DNA from: an uncultured Clostridia bacterium | Lineage (GTDB): Bacteria; Bacillota; Clostridia; Christensenellales; Aristaeellaceae | DNA: 64,000 nt | Reading direction: 5' to 3' | NCBI GenBank assembly: GCA_934636105.1 | Contig: CAKTZR010000006.1 | Span: 62,001 to 126,000 of the forward strand | Shown here: positions 57,403 to 64,000 of the stretch, piece by piece | Numbering within the stretch: the stretch's first letter is position 1 | Layout: the number at the start of each line of letters is the position of its first letter | Translations under genes and position numbers: made by a program | Notes under the pieces: model-generated | Database searches by the model: none | The model's input: only the letters and a program-made list of their open reading frames with translations | Told to the model about the DNA's origin: nothing

Positions 57403-58305
57403 ATGATTTTGAGCATAGACATCGGCGGAACGGCGGTCAAAATGGGGCTGGTGGATGAAAACGGTGCGATCCACGCGCGGCACGAGGCCAGCGTCTGCTT
57501 TGACGGGTACCAAACGCCGATCCTGACGACGGTGATTCGCGAAGCGGAAGCCTTTCTGCAACGCGAAAATGTGCAGGTTGCAGGCATCGGCGTTTCCGCG
57601 ACGGGGCAGGTGGACGACCGCACGGGCGTTGTCATCGGCACAAACGGCAAGATTCCCGGCTATGAGGGCGCGCGCATCAAGGACGACATGGAAGCGCATT
57701 TTCATCTGCCGGTGTGGGTGCTCAACGATGCGAACGCGGCGGCGCTGGGCGAATGCTTTGCGGGCGCGGCGCGCGGCCGGCGGTATGTGCTGATGCTGAC
57801 GCTCGGCACGGGCGTGGGCGGCGGCGTGGTGCTGGGCGGCGAGCTTTACGGCGGCGCACGCGGCATTGCGGGCGAGCTGGGGCATTTCACGCTCTATCAG
57901 GATGGCGCGCCCTGCTCGTGCGGCAAGCGCGGCTGTTTGGAGCATTACGCGGCGACGACGGCGCTTGTCCGGCGCGCGCAGGAGGCGACGGGAGAGACGC
58001 AGCTCAACGGGCGCGTTATCTTTGGCCGCGCACAGCAGGGCGACGGGAAAATGCTCGGCGTTTTGAACGCGTGGATCGACGATATTGCCGCAGGCGTGAC
58101 GGGCCTTGTGCACATCTTCAACCCGGAGATGGTGCTCATCGGCGGCGGCGTGAGCGCGCAGGAGGAGCTGCTGATGAAGCCCCTGCGCCAGCGCGTGATA
58201 AACGGCGTGATGCCGCGCTTCGCCGAGGGACTGACGGTTGAGCGCGCGACGCTGGGCAACGACGCGGGGATGATCGGCGCGGCGCGGTTCTTTATGCAGC
58301 ATTAA
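57403..58305 (+). CDS. ROK family sugar kinase, probable N-acetylmannosamine kinase
   Basis: A 300-residue ROK protein without an N-terminal DNA-binding part, so a kinase rather than a repressor. Phosphate-1 motif SIDIGGTAVKMGLVDENG; ATP/sugar motif LTLGTGVGGGVVLGGELYGGARGIAGELGHF; zinc site CSCGKRGCLE; the general base aspartate in VLNDANAAALGE. With nanE before it and nanA opposite, the likely reaction is ManNAc plus ATP to ManNAc-6-P (NanK), though glucokinase-type use cannot be excluded. It starts 15 bases after nanE and ends at a terminator. Confidence 0.9.
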   Translation: MILSIDIGGTAVKMGLVDENGAIHARHEASVCFDGYQTPILTTVIREAEAFLQRENVQVAGIGVSATGQVDDRTGVVIGTNGKIPGYEGARIKDDMEAHFHLPVWVLNDANAAALGECFAGAARGRRYVLMLTLGTGVGGGVVLGGELYGGARGIAGELGHFTLYQDGAPCSCGKRGCLEHYAATTALVRRAQEATGETQLNGRVIFGRAQQGDGKMLGVLNAWIDDIAAGVTGLVHIFNPEMVLIGGGVSAQEELLMKPLRQRVINGVMPRFAEGLTVERATLGNDAGMIGAARFFMQH

Positions 58306-58309
58306 AAAA

Positions 58310-58340
58310 GGAGCTGAAAAATTTCAGCTCCCTTCATTTT
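58310..58340. terminator. Terminator between the ROK kinase and cupin genes
   Basis: Perfect ten-base-pair stem GGAGCTGAAA (58310-58319) and TTTCAGCTCC (58322-58331), tight loop, with A residues before and T residues after; suitable for both convergent units. Confidence 0.8.
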
Positions 58341-58779
58341 AGCCTTCCAGCGCGTTATACTGCTCGTCCGTCACCGGCTCACACCATTCCGTACTGCAGT
58401 TTTCGCCCGGAATGCCGAACGCGATGTGGGCAAACCAGCTGCCCTTCTTTGCGCCGTGCCAGTGCTTCACGTTCGCCGGAATGGCGATCACCGTGCCCGG
58501 CACAAGGCTCACGGGCGCCTTGCCCTCCTCCTGATACCAGCCCTCGCCGGCTGTGCAGATAATCATCTGCCCGCCGCCCTGGGTCGCGTGGTGGATGTGC
58601 CAGTTGTTGCGGCAGCCCGGCTCAAAGGTCACGTTGGAGAGAACCAGACCGTCCTCCGGGCGGGTCAGCAGGTTGAGAAAGGAATCGCCGATAAAATACT
58701 TCGCATAAGCCGTGTTGGCCTCGCCGAGACCGAAAACATTCTGCGCGTCAAACGCTTTTTGATCCATAATTTTCATCAT
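58339..58779 (-). CDS. Cupin domain protein controlled by a MerR regulator
   Basis: A 146-residue single-domain cupin. Cupin motif 1 is visible as GCRNNWHIHHATQGGGQMIICTAGEG with metal-binding histidines, and motif 2 as PGTVIAIPANVKHWHGAKKG. Similar genes are annotated as carboxymuconolactone-decarboxylase-associated or general cupins of unknown substrate; they often accompany MerR regulators in gut Clostridia. Its promoter has the 19-base spacer and dyad typical of MerR activation. GGAGG is five to eight bases before ATG 58779 or 58776; the exact one is uncertain. Confidence 0.88.
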   Translation of the reverse strand: MMKIMDQKAFDAQNVFGLGEANTAYAKYFIGDSFLNLLTRPEDGLVLSNVTFEPGCRNNWHIHHATQGGGQMIICTAGEGWYQEEGKAPVSLVPGTVIAIPANVKHWHGAKKGSWFAHIAFGIPGENCSTEWCEPVTDEQYNALEG

Positions 58780-58804
58780 GACAGCCTCCCTGATAAAATG
58801 GGCG

Positions 58805-58833
58805 TTGACGGATGGAGCCGTATACGCTATACT
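58805..58833 (+). promoter_or_regulatory. Promoter of the merR gene
   Basis: TTGACG (58805-58810), 17-base spacer, TATACT (58828-58833). Its start would lie just before the MerR dyad, so bound MerR should repress it. Confidence 0.65.
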
Positions 58834-58836
58834 CAT

Positions 58837-58867
58837 ATCATATAAGTTAAAGCCGACTTTAAGTCAA
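58837..58867 (-). promoter_or_regulatory. MerR-type promoter and operator of the cupin gene
   Basis: Minus strand TTGACT (58867-58862) and TATGAT (58842-58837) with a 19-base spacer, holding the perfect dyad TTAAAG-4-CTTTAA (58847-58862). The overlong spacer with a centred dyad is the classic MerR activation layout. Confidence 0.85.
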
Positions 58868-58897
58868 GAGGTTTTTGGAAAAAAGGGGGAAAAGATG

Positions 58898-59350
58898 ATG
58901 TATACCGTGGGCGAAATGGCGCGGCTGCTCCATGTTCCGGCCTCGACTCTTCGATATTATGACAAGGAGGGGCTTCTGCCGTTTGTGGAGCGCTCCTCCG
59001 GCGGCATCCGCATGTTCAAGGATTCGGATTACGAGTGGCTGCAGGTAATCGGCTGTCTCAAAAAGGCGGGCATGTCCATCCGCGATATCCGGCAGTATAT
59101 CCTGCTGGCGATGCAGGGGGATTCGACCATCGACGACAGGCTTCAAATGTTCTACGCCCAGCGGGAGCGCCTGATGGAGCAGATGGATCAGCTTCGGCAG
59201 ACGCTCGACACGCTTAATTACAAGTGCTGGTTCTATGAGCAGGCCAAGCAGCGCGGCTCAACCAAGGCCGTGCCCTGCGTCGTGCCGGAGGAATACCGCG
59301 GCGCGGTCAGCCGGCTTCGCGACGTGCCGATTTCCAGGGAAATCAACTGA
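58898..59350 (+). CDS. MerR family transcriptional regulator
   Basis: A 150-residue protein. The winged helix (MYTVGEMARLLHVPASTLRYYDKEGLLPFVERSSGGIRMFKDSDYEWLQVIGCLKKAGMSIRDIRQYI) fills residues 1-75, a coiled coil of about 30 residues follows (RLMEQMDQLRQTLDTLNYKCWFYEQA), and a short C-end without a clear metal-binding Cys/His cluster. It most likely senses an organic ligand or aldehyde rather than a metal. AGGGGG fits ATG 58898; ATG 58895 is an alternative. It is divergent from the cupin gene and shares an overlapping control region with it. Confidence 0.92.
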   Translation: MYTVGEMARLLHVPASTLRYYDKEGLLPFVERSSGGIRMFKDSDYEWLQVIGCLKKAGMSIRDIRQYILLAMQGDSTIDDRLQMFYAQRERLMEQMDQLRQTLDTLNYKCWFYEQAKQRGSTKAVPCVVPEEYRGAVSRLRDVPISREIN

Positions 59351-59407
59351 TTTTTTGACATAAATCGGCGTGCGTTATGAAAATTGCGCGGCATGAAGCG
59401 AAATCCT

Positions 59408-59436
59408 TTGCAAATGCTGCACGAATGGGCTATAAT
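59408..59436 (+). promoter_or_regulatory. Promoter of the nucleoside-type ABC operon
   Basis: TTGCAA (59408-59413), 17-base spacer, TATAAT (59431-59436). Confidence 0.82.
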
Positions 59437-59467
59437 AAAATCTATACAGAATTCGCAAAAAGGGGCG

Positions 59468-61003
59468 ATGGCTTTGAGCGAGTATATCATTGAAATGCTG
59501 CACATCACCAAAGAGTTCCCGGGGATTATCGCCAACGACGATATCACCCTGCAGCTTAAGAAGGGCGAAATTCACGCGCTGCTGGGCGAAAATGGCGCAG
59601 GCAAATCCACCCTGATGAGCGTGCTCTTTGGCATGTATCAGCCGGAAAAGGGCGAAATCCGCAAAAACGGAGAGGTCGTCCATATCAAGGACCCGAACGA
59701 CGCGAACGCGCTGGGCATCGGCATGGTGCATCAGCATTTTAAGCTCGTGGATGTTTTCTCGGTGCTGGATAACATCATCCTCGGCGTGGAGCCGACGGTC
59801 ACGCCGTTCGGATTCCTGCAAAAGGCGCAGGCGCGCAAAAAGGTGATGGAGCTGAGCGAGCGCTACGGCCTGAAGGTTGATCCCGACGCGATTGTGGAGG
59901 ATATCACCGTCGGCATGCAGCAACGCACTGAGATTCTCAAGATGCTGTACCGCGATAACGAGGTGCTCATCTTCGATGAGCCGACCGCCGTGCTCACGCC
60001 GCAGGAAATCGACGAGCTGATGAAGATCATGAAGGAGTTGACCAAGGAGGGCAAGTCCATCCTGTTCATCACCCATAAGCTCGACGAAATCAAGGCGGTG
60101 GCCGACCGCTGCACCGTGCTGCGCAAGGGCAAATACGTCGGCACGGTCGATGTGGCGACCACCAGCAAGGAAGAACTCAGCGAGATGATGGTCGGCCGCA
60201 AGGTGCAGCTGGTGATGGAAAAGACGCCGCTCAAGCCGGGTGAAAGCGTGCTGACCGTGCAGAATCTGACCGTCAAGAGCAAAAAGCACGGCAAGCCCGT
60301 GGTCAACAACGTTTCCTTTAATGTGCACCGCGGCGAAATCGTCTGCATCGCGGGTATTGACGGCAACGGACAAAGCGAGCTGGTCTATGCGCTCACCGGT
60401 CTGATGAAGCCGGACAGCGGCAAAATTTTCCTCAATAATAAGGATATTACGCACATGTCCATCCGCAAGCGCAACGAAGCGGGCTTGAGCCACATCCCGG
60501 AGGATCGCCATAAGCACGGCCTGGTGCTGGATTATTCGCTGGAAAACAACCTCGTGCTCAAGCGCTATTTCCATCCGGAATTTGAGCGAAACGGCTTTCT
60601 GCAGTTCGGCGAAATCCGCAAATACGCCGACGGCCTGATCGATCGCTTTGACGTGCGCAGCGGTCAGGGCGCGGTGACGAAGGCGCGCAGCATGTCCGGC
60701 GGCAACCAGCAGAAGGCGATTATTGCCCGCGAGGTGGATTTGAGCAGCGATCTGCTGATCGCCGTGCAGCCCACGCGCGGTTTGGACGTCGGCGCCATCG
60801 AGTATATCCGCAAGGAGCTGCTGGCGCAGCGCGACGCGGGCAAGGCGGTTCTGCTCGTCTCGCTGGAGCTGGATGAGGTGCTCGAGGTGCCGGATCGCAT
60901 TCTGGTGATGTACGAAGGCGCGATTGTCGGCGAGCTTGATCCGCGCTACACGACCGCCAAAGAGCTTGGCCTGTATATGGCGGGCGCTCAGCACAACGTT
61001 TGA
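59468..61003 (+). CDS. Nucleoside/simple-sugar ABC transporter ATP-binding protein (two cassettes)
   Basis: A 511-residue protein with two ABC domains. Cassette 1: Walker A GENGAGKST, Walker B VLIFDEPTAVLTP, H-loop FITHKLDE. Cassette 2: DGNGQSE in the P-loop (degenerate, lacking the lysine) and signature MSGGNQQKA with IAVQPTRGLDVGA. One intact and one degenerate site is normal for the YufO/RbsA group. It powers uptake of nucleosides or related compounds with the two permeases behind it. ATG 59468 follows AAAAGGGG; TTG 59474 is a possible alternative with better spacing. Confidence 0.92.
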   Translation: MALSEYIIEMLHITKEFPGIIANDDITLQLKKGEIHALLGENGAGKSTLMSVLFGMYQPEKGEIRKNGEVVHIKDPNDANALGIGMVHQHFKLVDVFSVLDNIILGVEPTVTPFGFLQKAQARKKVMELSERYGLKVDPDAIVEDITVGMQQRTEILKMLYRDNEVLIFDEPTAVLTPQEIDELMKIMKELTKEGKSILFITHKLDEIKAVADRCTVLRKGKYVGTVDVATTSKEELSEMMVGRKVQLVMEKTPLKPGESVLTVQNLTVKSKKHGKPVVNNVSFNVHRGEIVCIAGIDGNGQSELVYALTGLMKPDSGKIFLNNKDITHMSIRKRNEAGLSHIPEDRHKHGLVLDYSLENNLVLKRYFHPEFERNGFLQFGEIRKYADGLIDRFDVRSGQGAVTKARSMSGGNQQKAIIAREVDLSSDLLIAVQPTRGLDVGAIEYIRKELLAQRDAGKAVLLVSLELDEVLEVPDRILVMYEGAIVGELDPRYTTAKELGLYMAGAQHNV

Positions 61004-61018
61004 TAGGAGGAAAGCCAA

Positions 61019-62158
61019 ATGGAGAACAAAAAGGGCAAGCTGGGCAGCCGTCTGGCAGGCTCGGAAGCGTTTCTGTCGGTGGCGGCCTCGCTGATTTGCA
61101 TTGTCATCGGCCTGCTGCTGGGGCTTGTCGTGCTGGCGATCATCAATGCGGAACATGCGTTCGGCGACGGCCTAATGGTGATTCTGCAAAGCGGCTTCAA
61201 GAGCCCGCGCAACATGGGCACGGTGCTGGCCAACGCCGCGCCGCTCATCATGACGGGTCTTTCCGTCGGTTTCGCGTTCAAAACCGGTCTGTTCAACATC
61301 GGCGCGGCGGGACAGTACACGCTCGGCGCGTTCGGCGCGCTGTATTGCGCCATCGTGCTGCAATGGCCATGGTATCTGTGCCTGCTGGCGGCGATGCTGT
61401 TCGGCGCGGTCTGGGGCGCGCTGCCGGGCATTTTCAAGGCGTATCTGAACATCAACGAGGTCATCACCGCTATCATGTTCAACTGGATCGGCCTGTATAT
61501 GGTCAACGACATCATGTATGGCAAGGGCAAAAGCCCGATGTATGATCTCTCCTCGACCAAAACATACAGCCTGCGCAAGGCCGCGCCGCAGGCGATGATT
61601 CCCAGCTGCGGCATGAGCGAGTCGTTCGGCAAGCTGCAATCCGTGACGATTGCAATCTTCATCGCGATTTTCTTTGCGATTGTCGTTTATGTCGTCCTCA
61701 ACAAGACGGCGTTCGGCTATGAGCTGCGCGCCTGCGGCTTCAACAAAAACGCCGCGCGCTATGCGGGCATCAACGAAAAGCGCAACATCATCCTGTCGAT
61801 GATGATTTCCGGCGCGCTGGCGGGCATCGGCGCGGGCCTGTATTATCTTTCCACCGTCGCGGAATGGAATCCGCAGGTTTCCACGGCGCTGCCCGCGATG
61901 GGCTTCAACGGCATCAGTACGGCGCTGCTGGCCTGCTCCAACCCGATTGGAACGATTTTCTCCTCGCTGTTCATTTCGTATATCACCGTGGGCGGCACCA
62001 AACTTTCCACGCAGTATTACAGCAAGGAAATCGCCGACGTGATTACCGCGCTGATTATCTACCTGTGCGCGTTCTCGCTGCTGTTTAAGAACAAGATTCG
62101 TGCGCTGCTGGAGGGCAAGGCCAAGCGGGTCTCCGTCGGGAAGGGAGGGGACGACTGA
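61019..62158 (+). CDS. ABC transporter permease (YufP-like, BMP family)
   Basis: A 379-residue permease with about nine or ten membrane segments of the BPD_transp_2 family. Recognisable parts are FKTGLFNIGAAGQYTLGAFGAL and MISGALAGIGAGLYYLSTVAEWN. It is the first of the two permeases for the nucleoside transporter. An unusual insert of about 45 polar residues (about 165-210, GKGKSPMYDLSSTKTYSLRKAAPQAMIPSCGMSESF) lies between helices, as in YufP-type proteins. TAGGAGG precedes the ATG. Its stop overlaps the next start (TGATG). Confidence 0.92.
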   Translation: MENKKGKLGSRLAGSEAFLSVAASLICIVIGLLLGLVVLAIINAEHAFGDGLMVILQSGFKSPRNMGTVLANAAPLIMTGLSVGFAFKTGLFNIGAAGQYTLGAFGALYCAIVLQWPWYLCLLAAMLFGAVWGALPGIFKAYLNINEVITAIMFNWIGLYMVNDIMYGKGKSPMYDLSSTKTYSLRKAAPQAMIPSCGMSESFGKLQSVTIAIFIAIFFAIVVYVVLNKTAFGYELRACGFNKNAARYAGINEKRNIILSMMISGALAGIGAGLYYLSTVAEWNPQVSTALPAMGFNGISTALLACSNPIGTIFSSLFISYITVGGTKLSTQYYSKEIADVITALIIYLCAFSLLFKNKIRALLEGKAKRVSVGKGGDD

Positions 62159-63078
62159 TGTTTCTGCTGCTGAAATATACGCTGCTGTATACGGTCGTGC
62201 TGATGATGGTTGCACTGGGCGGCATGTTCTCCGAGCGCAGCGGCATTATCAATATCGCGCTGGAGGGCATTATGGTCATCGGCGGCCTGGTTGGCGTGAT
62301 TGCGATTCAGATGATGCCTGCCGGATCGAGCGTGTTTTCCATCGTGCTGGTTTCCGTCCTTGCGGGCGGTCTTGCGGGTATGCTGTATGCCGGACTGCTG
62401 GCCTTTGCGTCGATTAACCTGAACGCGGATCAAACCATCGGCGGTACGGCGCTCAACCTGCTGGCCACTGCGCTGGCGATGGTCATCGCGAAGGGCGTGA
62501 ACCACTCCGCTTCGGCGAAGCTGGATTACAGCAACCGAGCGTTTATCTATGATTTCGGCCCGCTGACAGTGAACGTCTTTCTGTTCATCGGCATTGTGGC
62601 ACTGGTTCTGTCGTATATCGTGCTGTATAAAACACGGCTGGGCCTGCGTCTGCGCGCGTGCGGCGAGCATCCGCAGGCGGCGGACAGCGTGGGCATTAAC
62701 GTCTACAAGATGCGCTATATCGGCGTGCTGATTTCCGGCGTGCTGGGCGGCATTGGCGGCATGGCGTACATCATCCCGTCTGTGTCGAGCTGGAATTTTG
62801 AGGTCGGCGTATCCGGCGCAGGCTTCCTCGCGCTGGCGGTTATGATTTTCGGCCAGTGGAAGCCGTTCCGCATTTTCTTTGCGGCAGTGTTCTTCGCGCT
62901 GTTTAAGTCGCTGGCGAACATTGCCAGCTCGATTCCGTTCCTCGCCGAGCTGGGCTGGACGCAGAACATGTATAACATGATTCCGTTCATCGCGTCGATG
63001 ATTATCCTTGCGTTCACGAGCAAGAAATCCCGCGCGCCGAAGGCGGAGGGCATTCCTTATGACAAGGGATCGCGGTAA
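62158..63078 (+). CDS. ABC transporter permease (YufQ-like, BMP family)
   Basis: A 306-residue permease with about eight to nine membrane segments of the BPD_transp_2 family: MFSERSGIINIALEGIMVIGGLVGV near the N-end and GVSGAGFLALAVMIFGQWKPFRIFFAAVFFALFKSLA near the C-end. It forms the channel with the preceding permease. The BMP-type lipoprotein normally encoded with these genes is not found before or after in this window, so it must be located elsewhere or lost. Translation is coupled to the upstream gene. Confidence 0.92.
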   Translation: MFLLLKYTLLYTVVLMMVALGGMFSERSGIINIALEGIMVIGGLVGVIAIQMMPAGSSVFSIVLVSVLAGGLAGMLYAGLLAFASINLNADQTIGGTALNLLATALAMVIAKGVNHSASAKLDYSNRAFIYDFGPLTVNVFLFIGIVALVLSYIVLYKTRLGLRLRACGEHPQAADSVGINVYKMRYIGVLISGVLGGIGGMAYIIPSVSSWNFEVGVSGAGFLALAVMIFGQWKPFRIFFAAVFFALFKSLANIASSIPFLAELGWTQNMYNMIPFIASMIILAFTSKKSRAPKAEGIPYDKGSR

Positions 63079-63097
63079 ACAGAACTGAAATAAAAAA

Positions 63098-63147
63098 GGC
63101 TGCGCAGGACGGAAACCGGAGAGAGGAACGTCACGCGCAGTCTTTTT
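63098..63147 (+). terminator. Terminator after the ABC operon
   Basis: GGCTGCGC (63098-63105) with GCGCAGTC (63135-63142, one G-U pair), long loop, then TTTTT at 63143-63147. Confidence 0.65.
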
Positions 63148-63162
63148 GAGAGGGGAAACATC

Positions 63163-64000
63163 ATGGATAAACCAAAGGTTGTGGCCGTCGTCGGCACGAA
63201 CGCATCCGGCAAGAGTGCGCTGGGCGTGCGGCTGGCGAAAACGTTTGACGGGGAGATCATTTCGGCGGACTCACGGCAGGTTTTCCGCGGGCTGGATTTG
63301 GGCAGCGGCAAAATCACTGCGGAGGAGATGCAGGGCGTGCCGCACTACCTGATCGATGTACGCGAGCCGGGCGAGTTTTTCTCCATGGCGGATTTTCAGA
63401 AGATGAGCTACGAAGCGATTGACGAAATCCGCGCGCGCGGCCATTTGCCGATGATTGTCGGCGGCACGGGGCTGTATGTCGATTCCGTGCTGGACGGTTA
63501 TCTGCTTTCGGATAAGGAGCCGGATTTGGCTTATCGCGCGGAACTGGAAAAGCTGACCACGCCCATGCTTTATGCGAAACTGGTTTCGCTCGTGCCGGAT
63601 GTGCAGGTGGAGCGCAACAACCGCAACCGCGTCATGCGCATGCTCGAACGCATCCACGACGGGGATGACGCAGTGCCCGCCAAGCAGGCGCGTTTTGACA
63701 GCCTGCGTCTGGGTGTGAGCTGGCCGCGCGACGTGCTGGCCAAGCGCATTGACGAGCGCATCGACATGCGGCTGGAGCAGGGCATGATCGAGGAAGTGCA
63801 GCGCCTGATGGACGAGGGCGCAAGCGTGAATTTCCTGCTCGGTTTGGGGCTGGAATATCGATTCATCACGCAGTACCTCATCGGCGAAATCCCCGATAGG
63901 GACGACATGCTGGCCCAGCTGGCGCACGCCATTAAGAAGTTCGCCAAGCGCCAGATGACGTGGTTCAGACGCAACCCGGATATCGTCTGGCTGGATATGC
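63163..64000 (+). CDS. miaA: tRNA dimethylallyltransferase (MiaA-like), 3' end outside the window
   Basis: The frame is open to the last base; 279 residues are present and the C-end is cut off. The P-loop is VVGTNASGKSALGVRLAK, followed by IISADSRQVFRGLDLGSGK, VPHYLIDV, and MIVGGTGLYVDSVLDGY, all typical of MiaA, which transfers dimethylallyl to A37 of tRNAs reading codons beginning with U. The segment after ISADS differs from the usual MQVYRGMDIGTAKP, and the zone around 110-160 is shorter than usual, so it may be a divergent paralogue. GAGAGGGGAAA is upstream. A terminator separates it from the ABC operon. Confidence 0.85.
   Translation, partial: MDKPKVVAVVGTNASGKSALGVRLAKTFDGEIISADSRQVFRGLDLGSGKITAEEMQGVPHYLIDVREPGEFFSMADFQKMSYEAIDEIRARGHLPMIVGGTGLYVDSVLDGYLLSDKEPDLAYRAELEKLTTPMLYAKLVSLVPDVQVERNNRNRVMRMLERIHDGDDAVPAKQARFDSLRLGVSWPRDVLAKRIDERIDMRLEQGMIEEVQRLMDEGASVNFLLGLGLEYRFITQYLIGEIPDRDDMLAQLAHAIKKFAKRQMTWFRRNPDIVWLDM

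Overview
The window looks like chromosomal DNA of a GC-rich (by eye high-50s % G+C), endospore-forming member of the Clostridia (Firmicutes). The evidence is a sleB-ypeB spore-germination pair, a Spo0E-like gene with Spo0A-box-like sites, a SpoIID-domain protein, a SpoVK-type ATPase, a Firmicutes-type 6S RNA, class III fructose-1,6-bisphosphatase and a tilS-hpt-ftsH cluster. Starts are mostly ATG with strong AGGAGG-type ribosome sites, plus some GTG and TTG. I saw no rRNA, tRNA, CRISPR array, transposase or integrase. Species cannot be assigned from the sequence alone.

Layout. 1-9.9 kb: end of a short-chain dehydrogenase, a cation/proton antiporter with an MgtC-like protein, a YitT-like membrane protein, an aminopeptidase P, ispE, a small secreted peptide with sleB-ypeB, a Cys-rich protein and a polysaccharide flippase. 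9.9-20 kb: a palindrome-rich stretch, a SpoVK-like AAA+ ATPase, an ABC-F protein, a lipoprotein, 6S RNA, hairpin repeats, a secreted barnase-type RNase with its barstar inhibitor, ApbE, and a SpoIID protein with six SH3 repeats. 20-28.6 kb: a CAT-like acyltransferase, a tRNA methyltransferase, the nadD-yqeK-rsfS-NusG_II-Gx operon, a marR-degV pair with clear operators, a histidine phosphatase and galK. 28.7-31.1 kb: an AT-rich island (XRE regulator, DUF1413-like protein, secreted leucine-rich-repeat protein) that looks horizontally acquired. 31.2-49.9 kb: housekeeping (tilS, hpt, ftsH, PHP phosphatase, VanW, RidA, fbp, Spo0E-like, HAD, ACT, UPF0210, pepF, a HAD-thymidylate kinase fusion, mnmA) and a cell-wall hydrolase. 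49.9-58.3 kb: a sialic-acid utilisation cluster. 58.3-64 kb: a MerR/cupin divergent pair, a nucleoside/BMP-type ABC transporter without its binding protein, and the start of a miaA-like gene.

How the genes work together. The sialic-acid cluster is two divergent transcripts from one AT-rich control region: binding protein, two permeases, N-acetylneuraminate lyase and a two-lobed acetyl-esterase on the minus strand; a GntR regulator, NanE epimerase and ROK kinase on the plus strand. Together they import sialic acid, probably remove O-acetyl groups, cleave it, and convert ManNAc to GlcNAc-6-P. No transport ATPase, nagA or nagB is present, so these must lie elsewhere. Cell-envelope and spore functions are spread through the window.

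Most noteworthy for follow-up: the exported barnase/barstar pair; two families of short hairpin elements sitting in 5' leaders with covarying arms; the HAD-Tmk fusion; the esterase whose second lobe has lost its nucleophile; the Spo0A-like boxes before the Spo0E-like gene; the MerR 19-bp-spacer promoter overlapping its own regulator's promoter; and the AT-rich island.
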